Positions 45,790 to 56,499 of a stretch of DNA of 64,000 nt are shown piece by piece. The position numbers and the translations under genes were made by a program. Origin of the DNA: Leptasterias polaris (lineage: Eukaryota; Echinodermata; Asteroidea; Forcipulatida; Asteriidae); the NCBI GenBank assembly GCA_037783415.1, contig JAZGTN010000149.1, forward strand, positions 1,054,001-1,118,000, in the 5' to 3' direction. The notes beneath the pieces are model-generated. The model was not told the DNA's origin, ran no database searches, and saw only the letters and a list, made by a program, of their open reading frames with translations. Position 1 is the first letter of the stretch; every line of letters begins with the position of its first letter.

Positions 45790-48095
45790 AAAGGTCAATT
45801 TACTAGATCTAAACTGGATTCAACGGTTGCCAATAAACCCAGGAAGAAAATTGGGAGGCCAAAGTTGACAGAACGATCAAAGAGTGCGCCGGTCAAACGC
45901 CATGTCAGGTATAGAAAACTTCAAAAGTTGTTACTTCCAAGTTCCATCCAGCATGAAATTGAAAGGGTCCTGTGTCATGTCGTCGGTGCTTGGGCCATCT
46001 TGGATTAGGAAGATACCTGGAGAAGTAAAGCCATGGGACTGATGAGTCTTTCGAACGCTGACCTGGCGAGATTGCTGCTAGATATGCACACACAAGTGAG
46101 TTTTCTTTATATAAATCTTGATTATTTTAATACCAATGTGACCACTCTGTCTGTTCTGTAGGACATATGATGTTTGTAGGAGGCATTTTGGTTTGCCAGA
46201 AATCGTGGGCCTATTTTGATAGTGTCAAAGTGTGCCATTTGATTGAATGAAAAGGCTCTCTAAGTATTCATACTTTTTAACAGTAAAACAATCACATAAT
46301 GCTGCCATGTATTTTTATTTATTTTTATTGATATTCTTCATTAGGTCTACTTCTTGATTAAATTTAACACAAACAAAAATATTTTTAACTTTTATAGATC
46401 TGCTGTCCAATCATCAGTGCCACTGCTACCCCCCTTTTGAGCCACCGGTTACGTCAACACCATCGTGGAGTTGGACCAGAAAATGTTGAAAGGGGACATT
46501 TCAGAATCTTCCAATGTGTAAGTTTATGGTACAAATTAAAATCTTTTTAAAAGGCGAGTTGTTGGCCAACAGCCAAGCACCTATAATTTATTGATTTAAA
46601 AAAATGTTTTATGAAATGAGAACATACAATGATACATGTACATACAGATGTAACCATTACCAGCTGTCCATCAATTACAGTATATCTGTAGTCCCGCCGT
46701 ATGTAGATCCAGATGACTTTGCAGTTTGTTTGAAAGGATGCAATTTCAAATTCTTGTTTGTGTTTATTAACTTAACATGAAGTTAACGTGCATTCAACAA
46801 GAAGTACCATGTATGATGTGTACGTGTTAATTTTAGACATGTTGGACAGATTCATTACTTCAACTATTTTTATTTATTTTGTGCATCTTTTGTAGTTCTG
46901 TTATTTCTGGAGTTGCACCATTTGAATCACCAACAGAAAAGTGGTAGGTGCACACATTTTTATTTCTGTTAATTTCAGCTCTATTAAATGTAAACTAGTT
47001 AACTGGTAAGTTGAACTCGTTTCTCGTTTCATGAATTTGGCCAATATTCATGTTAGAACATACAACGCAATTGAAATAAGGGATGTATACTATGCCAAGC
47101 CAATGAGGAGGAGGCAGATACAGCAATTATGTGAAAAGGGCACCACGGCATTTTTGTCTGAATTAGGGGGCATCATGGCAAAAACAAAATTTAACGAGAC
47201 AGGTGAAAAAACTAAGGCCCCCAAAACGTTGTACACAAAAACAATGCGTCTTAATAGGGGGGCGACTTTGTAGTGGGCAACTTTGGAGTGGGCGAGTTGA
47301 CAGTAACGACACTGTAGCCAATACGTTTGTTGTAAACACAATCCTTTGGCTGCTTTTTATTCGTTTTGTCTTGGTGTGATCATGCTGAATGTTGTCATTA
47401 CAACAAGAGACAAAAACCTTTTTTTTAGTCCAGAGATAGTAAAACATTTCCTTTATCAGAAATGCATGAAATACAAGTGCGCCCAAGAAGTTTACCAAAC
47501 ATTCATCATTGCTTTTATGTACACTATGTATGATGATCATACGCAAAGTGATTTAGCCTTTTTTTTCCTCTTATTATTTTAGGTATGATAGTATTGTGCA
47601 ATACAAGTCTTTTATTCGAATTGCACTTTGTTTTATTGCATTCTAATAGTACATTTTGGTCTTGACTTGTCCCAACTGGGGCGCTGTACTCAATTTTTTT
47701 TAAAAATTGTGATATCTGAGCAGATGCAAAAATTCAGTCTTTAACTTGACCATTTATGTTCAGGTTAAGAAATTTCTGTGCACAGTAACCCTGGTTATTT
47801 CAATAACCCTGGTTATTTCAATAACCTTATATTATTTTGAGTCCATTTTTGGTAATTATGTTACCTAACCTGGTACTTTTTTTTACCTCAAATTTCAGGC
47901 CTCTCTGTGACTGACCTACCGTTGTATCACGTTAAAGTTTTGGAGGATTCTGTCCGGAGGTACTTGCAGCAGGAGAACTTGACCAGTGTCTGGTGTCTTC
48001 CTGATATTGTAACCCGGCCAGATTTCTGTGGGTTGGTGCAATGGTGTCCCGTTCAAGAATGCTGCAACCAGAGATATCTGTCACTTCGCTAAACG
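45790..48095 (+). other. Possible short exons inside the TTAA element
   Basis: Several open, splice-flanked pieces lie on the + strand. One encodes KPRKKIGRPKLTERSKSAPV (AT-hook-like KKIGRPKL; about 45832-46008). Another encodes MGLMSLSNADLARLLLDMH ending at a GTGAGT donor (46095). A third is a short SVISGVAPFESPTEKW piece near 46895-46942, between TTGTAG and GTAGGT. The last is LSVTDLPLYHVKVLEDSVRR onward after a TTTCAG acceptor (47900-48092). Phases do not all join. They may be remnants of a multi-exon transposase gene or of a captured host gene. I do not recognise the protein. Confidence 0.3.
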
Positions 48096-48099
48096 TTGA

Positions 48100-50705
48100 T
48101 GGATTTTGCGTTCTTGTGTAAATACCGCGAAAGTTTTTGGCTGTTTTACCAGCATTTTTAGACACTGTATTCAGCTGAAACTTTCACATGTGATTTTATA
48201 GAATCTTTCTGTATAATTTTGCCTATAAATAAGCCTTTACATAGAACAAAAAAACAACAATCTAAGACCCTACCTTTTCGGTCATTTATTATTTATGTTG
48301 TAACAAAGTACTGCTAGGTAATTGCCTAATTGTTTGTTTATTAGGTGTTATAGAGGATTGGTACAGCCAACAAAATATAGTTGCAGACAATATTGATGTT
48401 TTGTGTGATCAACCGTATACTTGAAAAAACAAATCTGTGAACATTTTTGCTCAATCCGTTGTGTGAGTCAGGAGAAAATAGTGAACAAGTATGCTCAGTT
48501 GTCAGCACGTAAATACATTGTCGTTATTTTTGGTTCTAACAACCGAAATCAGTAATATAGTGCATTTGTTTTAAGAGTTTCAGATACAGTTTTCTTGATT
48601 ATGAATTCATATTTCACAGAAAAAAAAAGGTTCCAGTGTGAACTTCATAAAGTGTTCAATTCTGTATAATGACTTTAAGATAAAGAAAAAGCAATGTTCA
48701 TTGTGGATTTAAGATAAAGAAAAAGCCATGTTTATTGCTTTCTGTGGCTTCCGTTCAGTATCAATAGTAAACTATTTTAACCCTGTAAGTAGCGAATGGT
48801 CTCAAGCGGTAGGACAATTTTTCTGTTTTTGTTAATTACAACACTTTTATTTTATTTTTTTCGCTGAAATTAATTTTCATCCAACCCTGAACACCCCTTA
48901 ACAAAGTGGCTGAACCGATTTTGCCCTAGAGGTCGTTCACCGGGTAGGCCAGCTGTCACAAAGTGGGTCTGCGCCAAGGCGCCAATTTCCTTGTGTACAA
49001 AATTTGCCCGACAGTACCAATACATGCTCTCCGTCATCTGTCTGTGAATAGAAACCAGGGCTGTTTGTTTACAATCCTGACCCAGAAATACCCTCAGGGT
49101 ATATATAGGTGACCTGGCTACTGTTTCTTTTTTACCCTGCGCTGTTTCATGTGACAATTTCACAAATTACATAATATACCTACCGCGTGAGCACCTTCGT
49201 TCCACGGAGCAAATCACAAAAATATGCTTCTCGAAGGGTTTTAAGCAATACTCACGACCAAGTGTGCCAAATGCTGTATTGCATATGGATCCACTACAGA
49301 GATAAGAGGGAACATACAACATTTCAACATTGATGCTTTATACCAGTCTATTAATTGCCTGGGCGTCGTTTAGTTGCTTTTAATTATACTTAGCATTAAT
49401 ATTTAAATGTTTAATATAATTAATTTGTACTAGTGTACATGTAAATGTGGGTATGTGTGTGAGAAATTCATGCAGCTGAAAGAAGAAACTTAAAATAAAT
49501 GAATGTTTCCATAAAACAAGAAAACAAATGTGAAAGTGTTGTCATTATGGTGGTAAACATTTATTAAAATTGGTTAACTGATCATAGGTTCCCTAGAGAG
49601 AAGGGTAAAACAATAGTATCTACTTATATCGGAGGAATGGAATTATGCTTAAAAATATTTGTTTATTTTGTTGTATTATATTTGTTTATAGTGGGCTTGC
49701 GGGATTAGGCCTCTTTCTTTAGACGAATGCACCAAGCATTTGGAGAGCCAAACGTGAGGAAGCCACAGTGAACAGTTTGTAAGACCAAAAATGCAATCAT
49801 TGTTGGTTTTTCCTTCTCAGTAATCTAGCGGACAAGTGTAAAAGTTTTTCAAACAAAACAAACGAAACCTTGATGAAATTTTGTTATAATAGCAATGACT
49901 CGTGTATATACATGTATACTGCATCGTGAGTGTTCTCACAAGATAGTCGGGCATCTCAATGTTTACCCAAAACCGCATTCAGTTCTGTGTGTAAGTAAGG
50001 AGCCATACGTTTCCTTACGCAGCAGCTGATTGTTACATAGCAACATAGCACACTCAGTTTGGTTCACGGTTTTACCAATCAAGTAAGGGCTCTCATTTAC
50101 AAACGAAATATGGCGGCCATTTCGATTCTGAACGGTATAAACGCTGACGAAGACGAATTCTTAAAGTATTTTTGACTGTTTCGAGAATCCTTAGAAATAA
50201 AGAATACAGTGAAAGAATAGATCAATAGTGTAGCTAACATTCTATGAGTAAAATTCTTCTGCCCAATTCCGTTAACTGTTTAAGCAAATGACTTTTCCGG
50301 AGACACTTATTTCTGCACACGGATGCTTTGTTTTTGGTCTTATATTTCTTTATTTTGAACACAGAAAATTATGTCATAGTTTTTGTAGGTATAATGAAAC
50401 ATTGTTGCTTCGTTATGTGATGTTTTTGTTTTGTTACAATAATAAATTTTCCCTAAATGAATTTTTGAAAACGTGTCCTCCAAGCTCATTGTTTATGGAA
50501 AACCGTGGCGGTCATGCAAATAAAAGGAAGCACTTTTCTGACCCCTACATACACTGACTGTTACAGAAGTGATTTGAAAACCGAACAAAAATAATTACTC
50601 CAGCCCACAAAACCAACCTCCAGCATATAAGTGTATAACACTGTACAACTATTGAAAGATTTGTTTGAATGCATTACTTATTACGTGAAGCGCCAAGCAT
50701 GTGTA
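48100..50705. other. Interior of the TTAA element, non-coding as far as seen
   Basis: A block near 48430-48500 resembles 9190-9260 (AAATCTGTGAA, GAAAATAGTGAA). A 97-codon minus-strand frame (49163-48870) has no recognisable domain. The GATTTAAGATAAAGAAAAAGC-type word is repeated near 48670-48725. Confidence 0.4.
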
Positions 50706-50735
50706 ATTCTACCTCACCATTACCTCCATTCCGAC

Positions 50736-50850
50736 TCACGTGAGATTGTATTGTTTAGTAGCTAGAGGTATGCCACAATTGAAAGAAAAGAATGCAATTC
50801 CCGCCTGTGTGCCCCTATAAATGGGCCGTCCACAGGCGTACTCACCAGTG
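50736..50850 (+). repeat. DIRS left inverted terminal repeat, with TATA-like box
   Basis: Reverse complement of 55760-55874, essentially identical. It holds CCTATAAATGG (about 50813-50823), a plausible core promoter about 30 bp before the inner edge of the repeat, ahead of the gag-like ORF. The outer 30 bp (50709-50735) are unique to this end. Confidence 0.93.
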
Positions 50851-50969
50851 TATTTTTAGTGGCTATCGCGAGAGTACGTCGGTGCGTTCCTGCAGCGCTC
50901 TAGCAAATTATAGCACCGTGAACTTACCACAATAATTGTTTGGGACATCATTTTACGTGTCCATCAGTA

Positions 50970-52343
50970 ATGGCAGATGTAGCCGTTTTGCAAATTGATC
51001 CCTCGGAGGACGAGGGTCTTATGGGCCAACTCGATGACGAGCTATCCTTTCTTACACAAGTGCCAGTATCGGAAACTGCCTCTTCTTCATTGAGTAAGTC
51101 AATGCCGCCTGCAGCGAAGGCAAAAAAGCGAACCAACAAGCGCAAAAACACGGAACGGCAGCAAGGCGTCAATGCGCTGACCGACCCGCCTGGTAAGCTA
51201 ATTAAGAGCGGCGAAGATGTTTCAGATTTGCGCAACGCAGTTTCTAGCTTGCAACAGACTGTTGCTACTTTGACAAATGCATTTTTGCAGCAGAAAGATT
51301 CCAGTTCCGGCCATGATGCTATTGGGCCTATCCCGTCTGAGGGTATTTTAAGTGAGGGCGAAATCCCTGATGACAATTTGCGTCCACTAAACCTGGTACC
51401 GGAGACGGGCAAGGGCAATACCACTGCAAACACTTTCATTGCACCTGAAAAGGGCGAAGATACTTTCACTGAAGGTGATTTGGAAAATTTGTTGGGCGAT
51501 AACGGCAGTGACTTGCTGACTGAAATGGAAGCATTAATAGAGGGTGACGATAAGACAAGTTCAGCCCTTAATGAACAATTGGCCAAGACAATCAATGCAC
51601 TTGCAAAAGGCAAAATTAAACCCGAAAAACTTGAGGAAAAAATGGGAAAATATAATAGACCAAACAATTGCGATAGTTTGTGTCTAACCAGAGTAAACCC
51701 GGAGATTTGGTCTATCTTAAAACCCACTACACGGGCCAGAGATGTCAAATTCCAACGGGTACAAAGCTCTTTTGTGCGGGCATCAATAGCTATTGCAATG
51801 GCCACTGATCAGTTGCTGAAAGCCAAAAACAACAATGAAAAAGCCATTGACACCGCTCAAGTTATCAGAATGCTGGTGGACGCAATAGCCATACTTGGCT
51901 CTGGCAACGTCCAGTTAAATCTGCGCAGAAGAGACTGTATTCGACCAGATCTCAACCAAAAGTACGCAACCTTATGCTCATCCCAAGTCCCTTGTACTAA
52001 TCTCCTTTTCGGAGACGACTTGGCCCAGTCATGTAAAACTATTGTTGAGACTAACAAAATTAGCTCACAGATGTTTGCATATGATTCTAAAAGTCGTAAT
52101 CATCGACAGTTTGGAGGCCGTGGATCGACCCAACGATCGGGGGACTATCGCTCACGATTCCCGAAACTGCACTTTGGCGGCCACCAGAGGGCGCCATATT
52201 ACCCGAAAGGGCGAGGCGGCTACCAGCAGTACCACCAACAGTATCATCGGCAGCAACAACATCGACCACAGAGTCAAAGTGGCCGTGCCAATTACCAGCA
52301 AATCCCAAGCACATCCACCGTGGCCTCGACAGCCAAAAAATAG
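50970..52343 (+). CDS. DIRS ORF1, gag-like protein
   Basis: The first ATG of the frame is at 50970 (MADVAVLQIDPSEDEG); the frame is open from 50940. It gives about 457 residues: an acidic N-terminus, a basic stretch (KAKKRTNKRKN), a likely coiled coil (DLRNAVSSLQQTVATLTNAF), then a conserved-looking domain (FVRASIAIAMATDQLL, NLRRRDCIRPDLNQKYATL, LFGDDLAQSCKTIV). The LFG-D-L block near the end recurs in DIRS ORF1 proteins. The C-terminus is rich in G, Q, R, H and Y. By position and composition it should coat the element RNA. No zinc knuckle is present. The next ORF starts about 45 bases after its stop. Confidence 0.8.
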   Translation: MADVAVLQIDPSEDEGLMGQLDDELSFLTQVPVSETASSSLSKSMPPAAKAKKRTNKRKNTERQQGVNALTDPPGKLIKSGEDVSDLRNAVSSLQQTVATLTNAFLQQKDSSSGHDAIGPIPSEGILSEGEIPDDNLRPLNLVPETGKGNTTANTFIAPEKGEDTFTEGDLENLLGDNGSDLLTEMEALIEGDDKTSSALNEQLAKTINALAKGKIKPEKLEEKMGKYNRPNNCDSLCLTRVNPEIWSILKPTTRARDVKFQRVQSSFVRASIAIAMATDQLLKAKNNNEKAIDTAQVIRMLVDAIAILGSGNVQLNLRRRDCIRPDLNQKYATLCSSQVPCTNLLFGDDLAQSCKTIVETNKISSQMFAYDSKSRNHRQFGGRGSTQRSGDYRSRFPKLHFGGHQRAPYYPKGRGGYQQYHQQYHRQQQHRPQSQSGRANYQQIPSTSTVASTAKK

Positions 52344-52387
52344 GTGACCTAAGGGCATCAGGAACAAGGGAGTTGGTGAGTAAGTAC

Positions 52388-54421
52388 ATGTCTCCTATTG
52401 CTGGAAGATTGCAACAATTTATCCCTGTTTGGGAAAGAATAACTTCTGATAAATGGGTGCTGGATACAGTTGCACATTACCATATTGAATTTGATCACCC
52501 TCCTTTCCAGACACATATTCCAAAGCCTATTCAATGTTCTGAATCGGAGGTGCAACTGATTGACGAGGAAATTACAAAATTACAAGAAAAAGGAGCAATT
52601 GTTCAAGTCACTCCTTGCCATGGACAAATCTTGTCCAATATTTTTCTTCGACCAAAGAAAGATGGTTCGATGCGACCAATTATTAATCTTAAAGGTCTAA
52701 ACAAATTCGTCACTTATCACCACTTTAAAATGGAAACTCTTGATTTTGCATTGGCACTAATTCGTCCAAATTGCTATTTAGCATCCATAGATTTGAAGGA
52801 TGCATATTTTACAATACCAATTGCCCAGGAACACCAGAAGTTTTTACGGTTTCAATGGCGAGACAGACTATGGCAATTTAAATGCTTGTGTTTTGGGCTT
52901 GCGAGTGCACCTCGTGTTTTTACAAAGATTATGAAACCACTCATTTCAACTCTACGAAATGCTGGCCATATTTCTGCTAACTATATTGACGACTCATTAC
53001 TGATCGGGGACACGATAGATGAATGTACCCAAAATGTTGCACACCGTTGCGCATTAACTAATGAACTTGGTTTTGTCATTAACCAATCGAAGTCGCACTT
53101 TAACCCAGTCCAAGAACTGGTGTTTTTGGGATTCACCATTAATTCAGTAGAAATGACGGTACGCCTGCCGCCACTTAAAATATCAACCTCGGTTGAGGCA
53201 TGCCTTGAACTTGCAAGTCAATCAAACCCAACAATTCATAGAGTTTCACAGGTTATAGGAAAACTTGTGTCATGCTTCCCAGCAATCCCTCTGGGACCTT
53301 TGTATTACCGAAGTTTGGAAACGAGCAAAGACATTGCTTTGAAAACACATGATGGAAATTACAAGGCTAAAATGCCTCTCTCTGCAGATGCTAAGTTTGA
53401 GTTGCAATGGTGGATACAGAATTTACCGGTCTCTTTTCGACCAATACTACCACATGTAGCCAGCATTGAGATATTTACTGATGCTTCCCTTCAGGGATGG
53501 GGAGCCTCTTGTCCTAAGGCTAAAATTCAAACTAATGGACGTTGGAAAGTGCATGAAGCAAGGTTTCACATAAACTATCTGGAACTCCTTGCTGCTTTCT
53601 ATGCTCTAAAGTGTTTTAGACTTGACATTCAAAACAGAACTGTGTCCATTGCAATGGACAATGTATCTGCAGTTGCATATATTAACCATATGGGGGGCTG
53701 TCACTCGTCTGAACTGAATCACTTGGCCAGACAAATTTGGTTCTGGTGCACCCAACATGACATTTGGTTGATTGCACGTCATATACCTGGCGTACAGAAT
53801 ACATGTGCAGATACTCTTTCCCGATCCTTTAAGGATCATCTCGAATGGAAATTAGATGCCAATGTTTTTCGTCAAATCATTTTAACAATGGGCATCACAC
53901 CGAGTATTGATCTATTTGCATCTAGAGCAAATTACCAACTTAAGCCGTTTGTTTCGTGGCTCCCTGACCCAGAGGCAACTACATGCGATGCCTTTACAAT
54001 TTCTTGGACAAATGAAGTTATTTATGCCTTTCCACCTTTTGCTGTCATTGACAGGGTGCTACAGAAAATAGAGACAGATGGATCCACGGGGATACTCATA
54101 TTTCCTTTGTGGCAAACCCAACACTGGTTCCCCAGAATGCTGCGTCTGTTGATAGCACAGCCATTAGTACTACCAAAGACTTCCGGGTTGCTGAGCCTAC
54201 CACATGCTCCACAGTCTCAGCATCCACTAAAGAGCCAAATGACAATGTGTGCTGCTCTCTTATCAAACGATCACTCCAAGCAAGGGGATTTTCGAGCAAA
54301 ACTATTGACATCATCCTACATTCATGGAGATCAAGCACCAAGAAACAGTATGCATCATCAATTGACAAATGGCTACGTTTCTGCACTGAACGGACAGTCG
54401 ATCCAGTTCATGCGACTGTAA
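52388..54421 (+). CDS. DIRS ORF2: reverse transcriptase, RNase H and methyltransferase-like domain
   Basis: The first ATG is at 52388 (frame open from 52373). RT landmarks: KKDGSMRPIINLKGLNKF, ASIDLKDAYFTIPI, CFGLASAPRVFTKIM and catalytic YIDD (NYIDDSLLIG). RNase H has all four acidic residues in IFTDASLQGWGA, INYLELLAAFYAL, IAMDNVSAVAYIN and CADTLSR. The end carries PSIDLFASRANYQ, FVSWLPDPEA, DAFTISW and AFPPF, the Dam-like methyltransferase module found in DIRS proteins. About 678 residues, with no stops or frameshifts and all catalytic residues kept. The last 313 bases overlap the recombinase ORF in another frame, as is usual in this group. The protein copies the element RNA into DNA. Confidence 0.93.
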   Translation: MSPIAGRLQQFIPVWERITSDKWVLDTVAHYHIEFDHPPFQTHIPKPIQCSESEVQLIDEEITKLQEKGAIVQVTPCHGQILSNIFLRPKKDGSMRPIINLKGLNKFVTYHHFKMETLDFALALIRPNCYLASIDLKDAYFTIPIAQEHQKFLRFQWRDRLWQFKCLCFGLASAPRVFTKIMKPLISTLRNAGHISANYIDDSLLIGDTIDECTQNVAHRCALTNELGFVINQSKSHFNPVQELVFLGFTINSVEMTVRLPPLKISTSVEACLELASQSNPTIHRVSQVIGKLVSCFPAIPLGPLYYRSLETSKDIALKTHDGNYKAKMPLSADAKFELQWWIQNLPVSFRPILPHVASIEIFTDASLQGWGASCPKAKIQTNGRWKVHEARFHINYLELLAAFYALKCFRLDIQNRTVSIAMDNVSAVAYINHMGGCHSSELNHLARQIWFWCTQHDIWLIARHIPGVQNTCADTLSRSFKDHLEWKLDANVFRQIILTMGITPSIDLFASRANYQLKPFVSWLPDPEATTCDAFTISWTNEVIYAFPPFAVIDRVLQKIETDGSTGILIFPLWQTQHWFPRMLRLLIAQPLVLPKTSGLLSLPHAPQSQHPLKSQMTMCAALLSNDHSKQGDFRAKLLTSSYIHGDQAPRNSMHHQLTNGYVSALNGQSIQFMRL

Positions 54422-55251
54422 CATTTGCTTTAGACTTCCTTACCCAGTTAGTTCACACTGGGGCAAATTATAGCACCGTAAATACAGCCCGATCTGCGCT
54501 GTCATCACTGCTTTGGTTAACATCTGATAATAAAACTAAGTTTGGCAGCCATCCTTTGGTTATTCGCTTTATGCGAGGTGTATTTAACTTAAGACCTCAA
54601 TTTCCTCGTTATACCCATACTTGGGATGTCGGCATTTTGCTCCGCTATGTCAGCGGATTGGAGCCATTACAGTCCATCACATTGAAACAGTTAACTTACA
54701 AACTCCTTTGTTTGTGTGCACTCACAACCGGCCAACGTGCCCAGACATTAAATCTGTTTGATATTTCTAACATGAAAGTCAGAAACAAACAAGTTTGTAT
54801 TCAAATAACTGACCTGATTAAAACGTCTAAACCAGGCAAACTTCAACCACAGGTGGTACTGTCGGCATATCCACATGATAAAAATATTTGTGTTATTCGA
54901 ACCCTATTAGAGTATTTGAGAAGAACAAAAGTTTTCAGAGGTTGTAATTCTAAATTATTTTTAAGTTATACGGTGCCGCATAAAGAGATATGCACTGCCA
55001 CCATTTCCCGTTGGTTAAAACAGTCTCTTACTGAGGCTGGTGTAGATGTATCAGAGTTTAAAGCTCACAGCTTTAGAGCTGCTTCAACCTCAGCAGCAGT
55101 AAACAAAGGGATACCAATTAACTTAATTCTGAAGACAGCAGGTTGGACAAACTCAACAACCTTCGCTAGATTCTATAACAGAAGTGAGAGTGTTTTATTT
55201 TCAGAAGAAGCACAATGTCGTTTTTCTCAAGCGATCTTAACTAACAAATGA
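54109..55251 (+). CDS. DIRS ORF3: tyrosine recombinase
   Basis: A 380-codon frame overlapping ORF2; it opens at a GTG and the true initiation (internal ATG, reinitiation or frameshift) is unknown. The core-binding half has SWRSSTKKQYASSIDKWLRF and ANYSTVNTARSALSSLLW. The catalytic half has arginine in LTTGQRAQTLN, H-x-x-R in KAHSFRAAS, tryptophan in AGWTN and the nucleophilic tyrosine in FARFYNR. The R-H-R-Y set is complete. It should integrate the circular DNA copy by strand exchange at the ATT core, in place of an integrase. AATAAA at 55418-55423 lies downstream as a likely poly-A signal. Confidence 0.93.
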   Translation: MANPTLVPQNAASVDSTAISTTKDFRVAEPTTCSTVSASTKEPNDNVCCSLIKRSLQARGFSSKTIDIILHSWRSSTKKQYASSIDKWLRFCTERTVDPVHATVTFALDFLTQLVHTGANYSTVNTARSALSSLLWLTSDNKTKFGSHPLVIRFMRGVFNLRPQFPRYTHTWDVGILLRYVSGLEPLQSITLKQLTYKLLCLCALTTGQRAQTLNLFDISNMKVRNKQVCIQITDLIKTSKPGKLQPQVVLSAYPHDKNICVIRTLLEYLRRTKVFRGCNSKLFLSYTVPHKEICTATISRWLKQSLTEAGVDVSEFKAHSFRAASTSAAVNKGIPINLILKTAGWTNSTTFARFYNRSESVLFSEEAQCRFSQAILTNK

Positions 55252-55541
55252 TTATTTGAAGGCCAATAAAGTCTAGTTTATTTTTCAGTGTGAATTTGAA
55301 CGACATTTTTAGTGCTAATTATGCTGAACAGAAGTGAAGGGCTTGTTTGGTCATTAATTTGTACTGTATATTTTTGTCAAACAAGACAGATTAGTCTTGA
55401 TTTTGTATTTATAATTTAATAAAGAATGCAAGAATAAGTTACCTTGGACATCAGAATACAAGATCTGTAGTTTTTACACTTTCATATGTGCATCAACTGC
55501 GTTATGGGACTTGCTTTTGGTTTTACACTGTCCCGCTTTAA

Positions 55542-55657
55542 AATCTCACGTGAGTCGGAATGGAGGTAATGGTGAGGTAGAATCTACAAATTAAACGAAT
55601 GAAGTGAAGTTTGATTATGATTCTACCGAGCCATTACCGTAATGAGGAGTCACGTGA
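55542..55657. repeat. DIRS internal complementary region
   Basis: The left half (55542-55583) is the reverse complement of the outer left terminus (50706 onward; ATTCTACCTCACCATTACC read on the minus strand). The right half (55584-55657) is the reverse complement of the outer right terminus up to 55940. It is thus a copy of the circle junction and would template it. Confidence 0.93.
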
Positions 55658-55759
55658 CTCCCACCCTTTGTGCCTTAGCACGTTTTTCGCTCACATCGTC
55701 ATGCTCACCCACCCTTTGTGTGGGAACAGTGTAAATATTTTTTGTTTCATACTTTAAAC

Positions 55760-55874
55760 CACTGGTGAGTACGCCTGTGGACGGCCCATTTATAGGGGCA
55801 CACAGGCGGGAATTGCATTCTTTTCTTTCAATTGTGGCATACCTCTAGCTACTAAACAATACAATCTCACGTGA
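55760..55874 (-). repeat. DIRS right inverted terminal repeat
   Basis: Mirror copy of the left terminal repeat. It also carries the TATA-like box on the minus strand, so antisense transcription into the element is conceivable. The outer 66 bp (55875-55940) are unique to this end and are copied in the internal complementary region. Confidence 0.93.
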
Positions 55875-55943
55875 CTCCTCATTACGGTAATGGCTCGGTA
55901 GAATCATAATCAAACTTCACTTCATTCGTTTAATTTGTAGATT

Positions 55944-56495
55944 ATAAATCACTGAGTAAAAACCAGTAATCTTTACACACAGCTATGCCGGTGTGTAGTT
56001 CATAGCAATAGTCAAACATCAGAACCCAGCTTCGTTGCAAGTACATAGTACATGTACAAACATTACACGATGACCAGACCCGTGTGTACAGTTCAAAAAC
56101 CGCAAACATTTATAAGCTATTATTAGCACACAGAGCGCGCGCGACACGGTGGTGTTATCGATCGCTCTGGCGATGGCAAGTGACCTTTCATGACCGCGAA
56201 CCCGATCTCTATTTTTAGACGGGCGCAGTCAACTTTCGAATTCATACACAAGTAAGAATCGCCGGTTCACGAATCATGAGTCTCTCGCTGCAAGAGGGCG
56301 CCATGCCAATAATTGTAATCTGCAACGGATTTACACAACTTTCCTGAAAAACTTCCGTGTAATTTTCACTTTTTTCTGAAAAACCTGACGACTTATGAGG
56401 CTGAAACTTCTACAGGTAAATTGTATTATATACATCTGTATTCACAGTGAGTAGGGATTCATTCCATGGCCTAAAACTAGAAGTATAGAGCTCCT
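55944..56495. other. Right end of the TTAA element
   Basis: Non-coding. AGAGGGCGCCATG (56291-56303) and TTCTACAGG are the only notable words. Ends with the TIR and TTAA. Confidence 0.4.
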
Positions 56496-56499
56496 TTAA

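Larger units (their letters stand above)
50706..55943 (+). mobile_element. DIRS-type tyrosine-recombinase retrotransposon, apparently complete
   Basis: Three + strand ORFs (gag-like; RT/RNase H/methyltransferase-like; tyrosine recombinase) are bounded by 115-bp inverted terminal repeats (50736-50850 and 55760-55874). An internal complementary region (55542-55657) is complementary to both outer termini. Both ends show the trinucleotide ATT (50706-50708 and 55941-55943), which also sits at the join inside the internal region (AAT at 55581-55583). This is the classical DIRS architecture, used to make a circular DNA that the recombinase integrates without a target duplication. All three ORFs lack stops or frameshifts, so the copy is probably young. 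Confidence 0.93.
45336..56495. mobile_element. Candidate 11.16-kb TTAA-flanked inverted-repeat element
   Basis: The left end AGGAGCTCTATACTTCTGG and the right end, on the minus strand AGGAGCTCTATACTTCTAG, form a TIR of about 20 bp. TTAA flanks both sides (45332-45335 and 56496-56499). Repeat sequence (GTCACTTAACCGTGTAA-type) continues on both sides, as expected if the element was inserted into it. A DIRS retrotransposon (50706-55943) is nested inside; without it the element is about 5.9 kb. TTAA with AGG ends fits Kolobok or piggyBac-like DNA transposons. No transposase could be recognised. Confidence 0.6.

Noticed and set aside
47031..47582. Overlapping + strand frames in the TTAA element
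   Set aside because: Low-complexity or repeat-like (GTAGTGGGCAACTTTGGAGTGGGC) sequence with no domain; not supported as genes.
50948..51805. 285-codon minus-strand frame opposite the DIRS gag-like ORF
   Set aside because: Antisense shadow of a real coding frame, with no recognisable domain.
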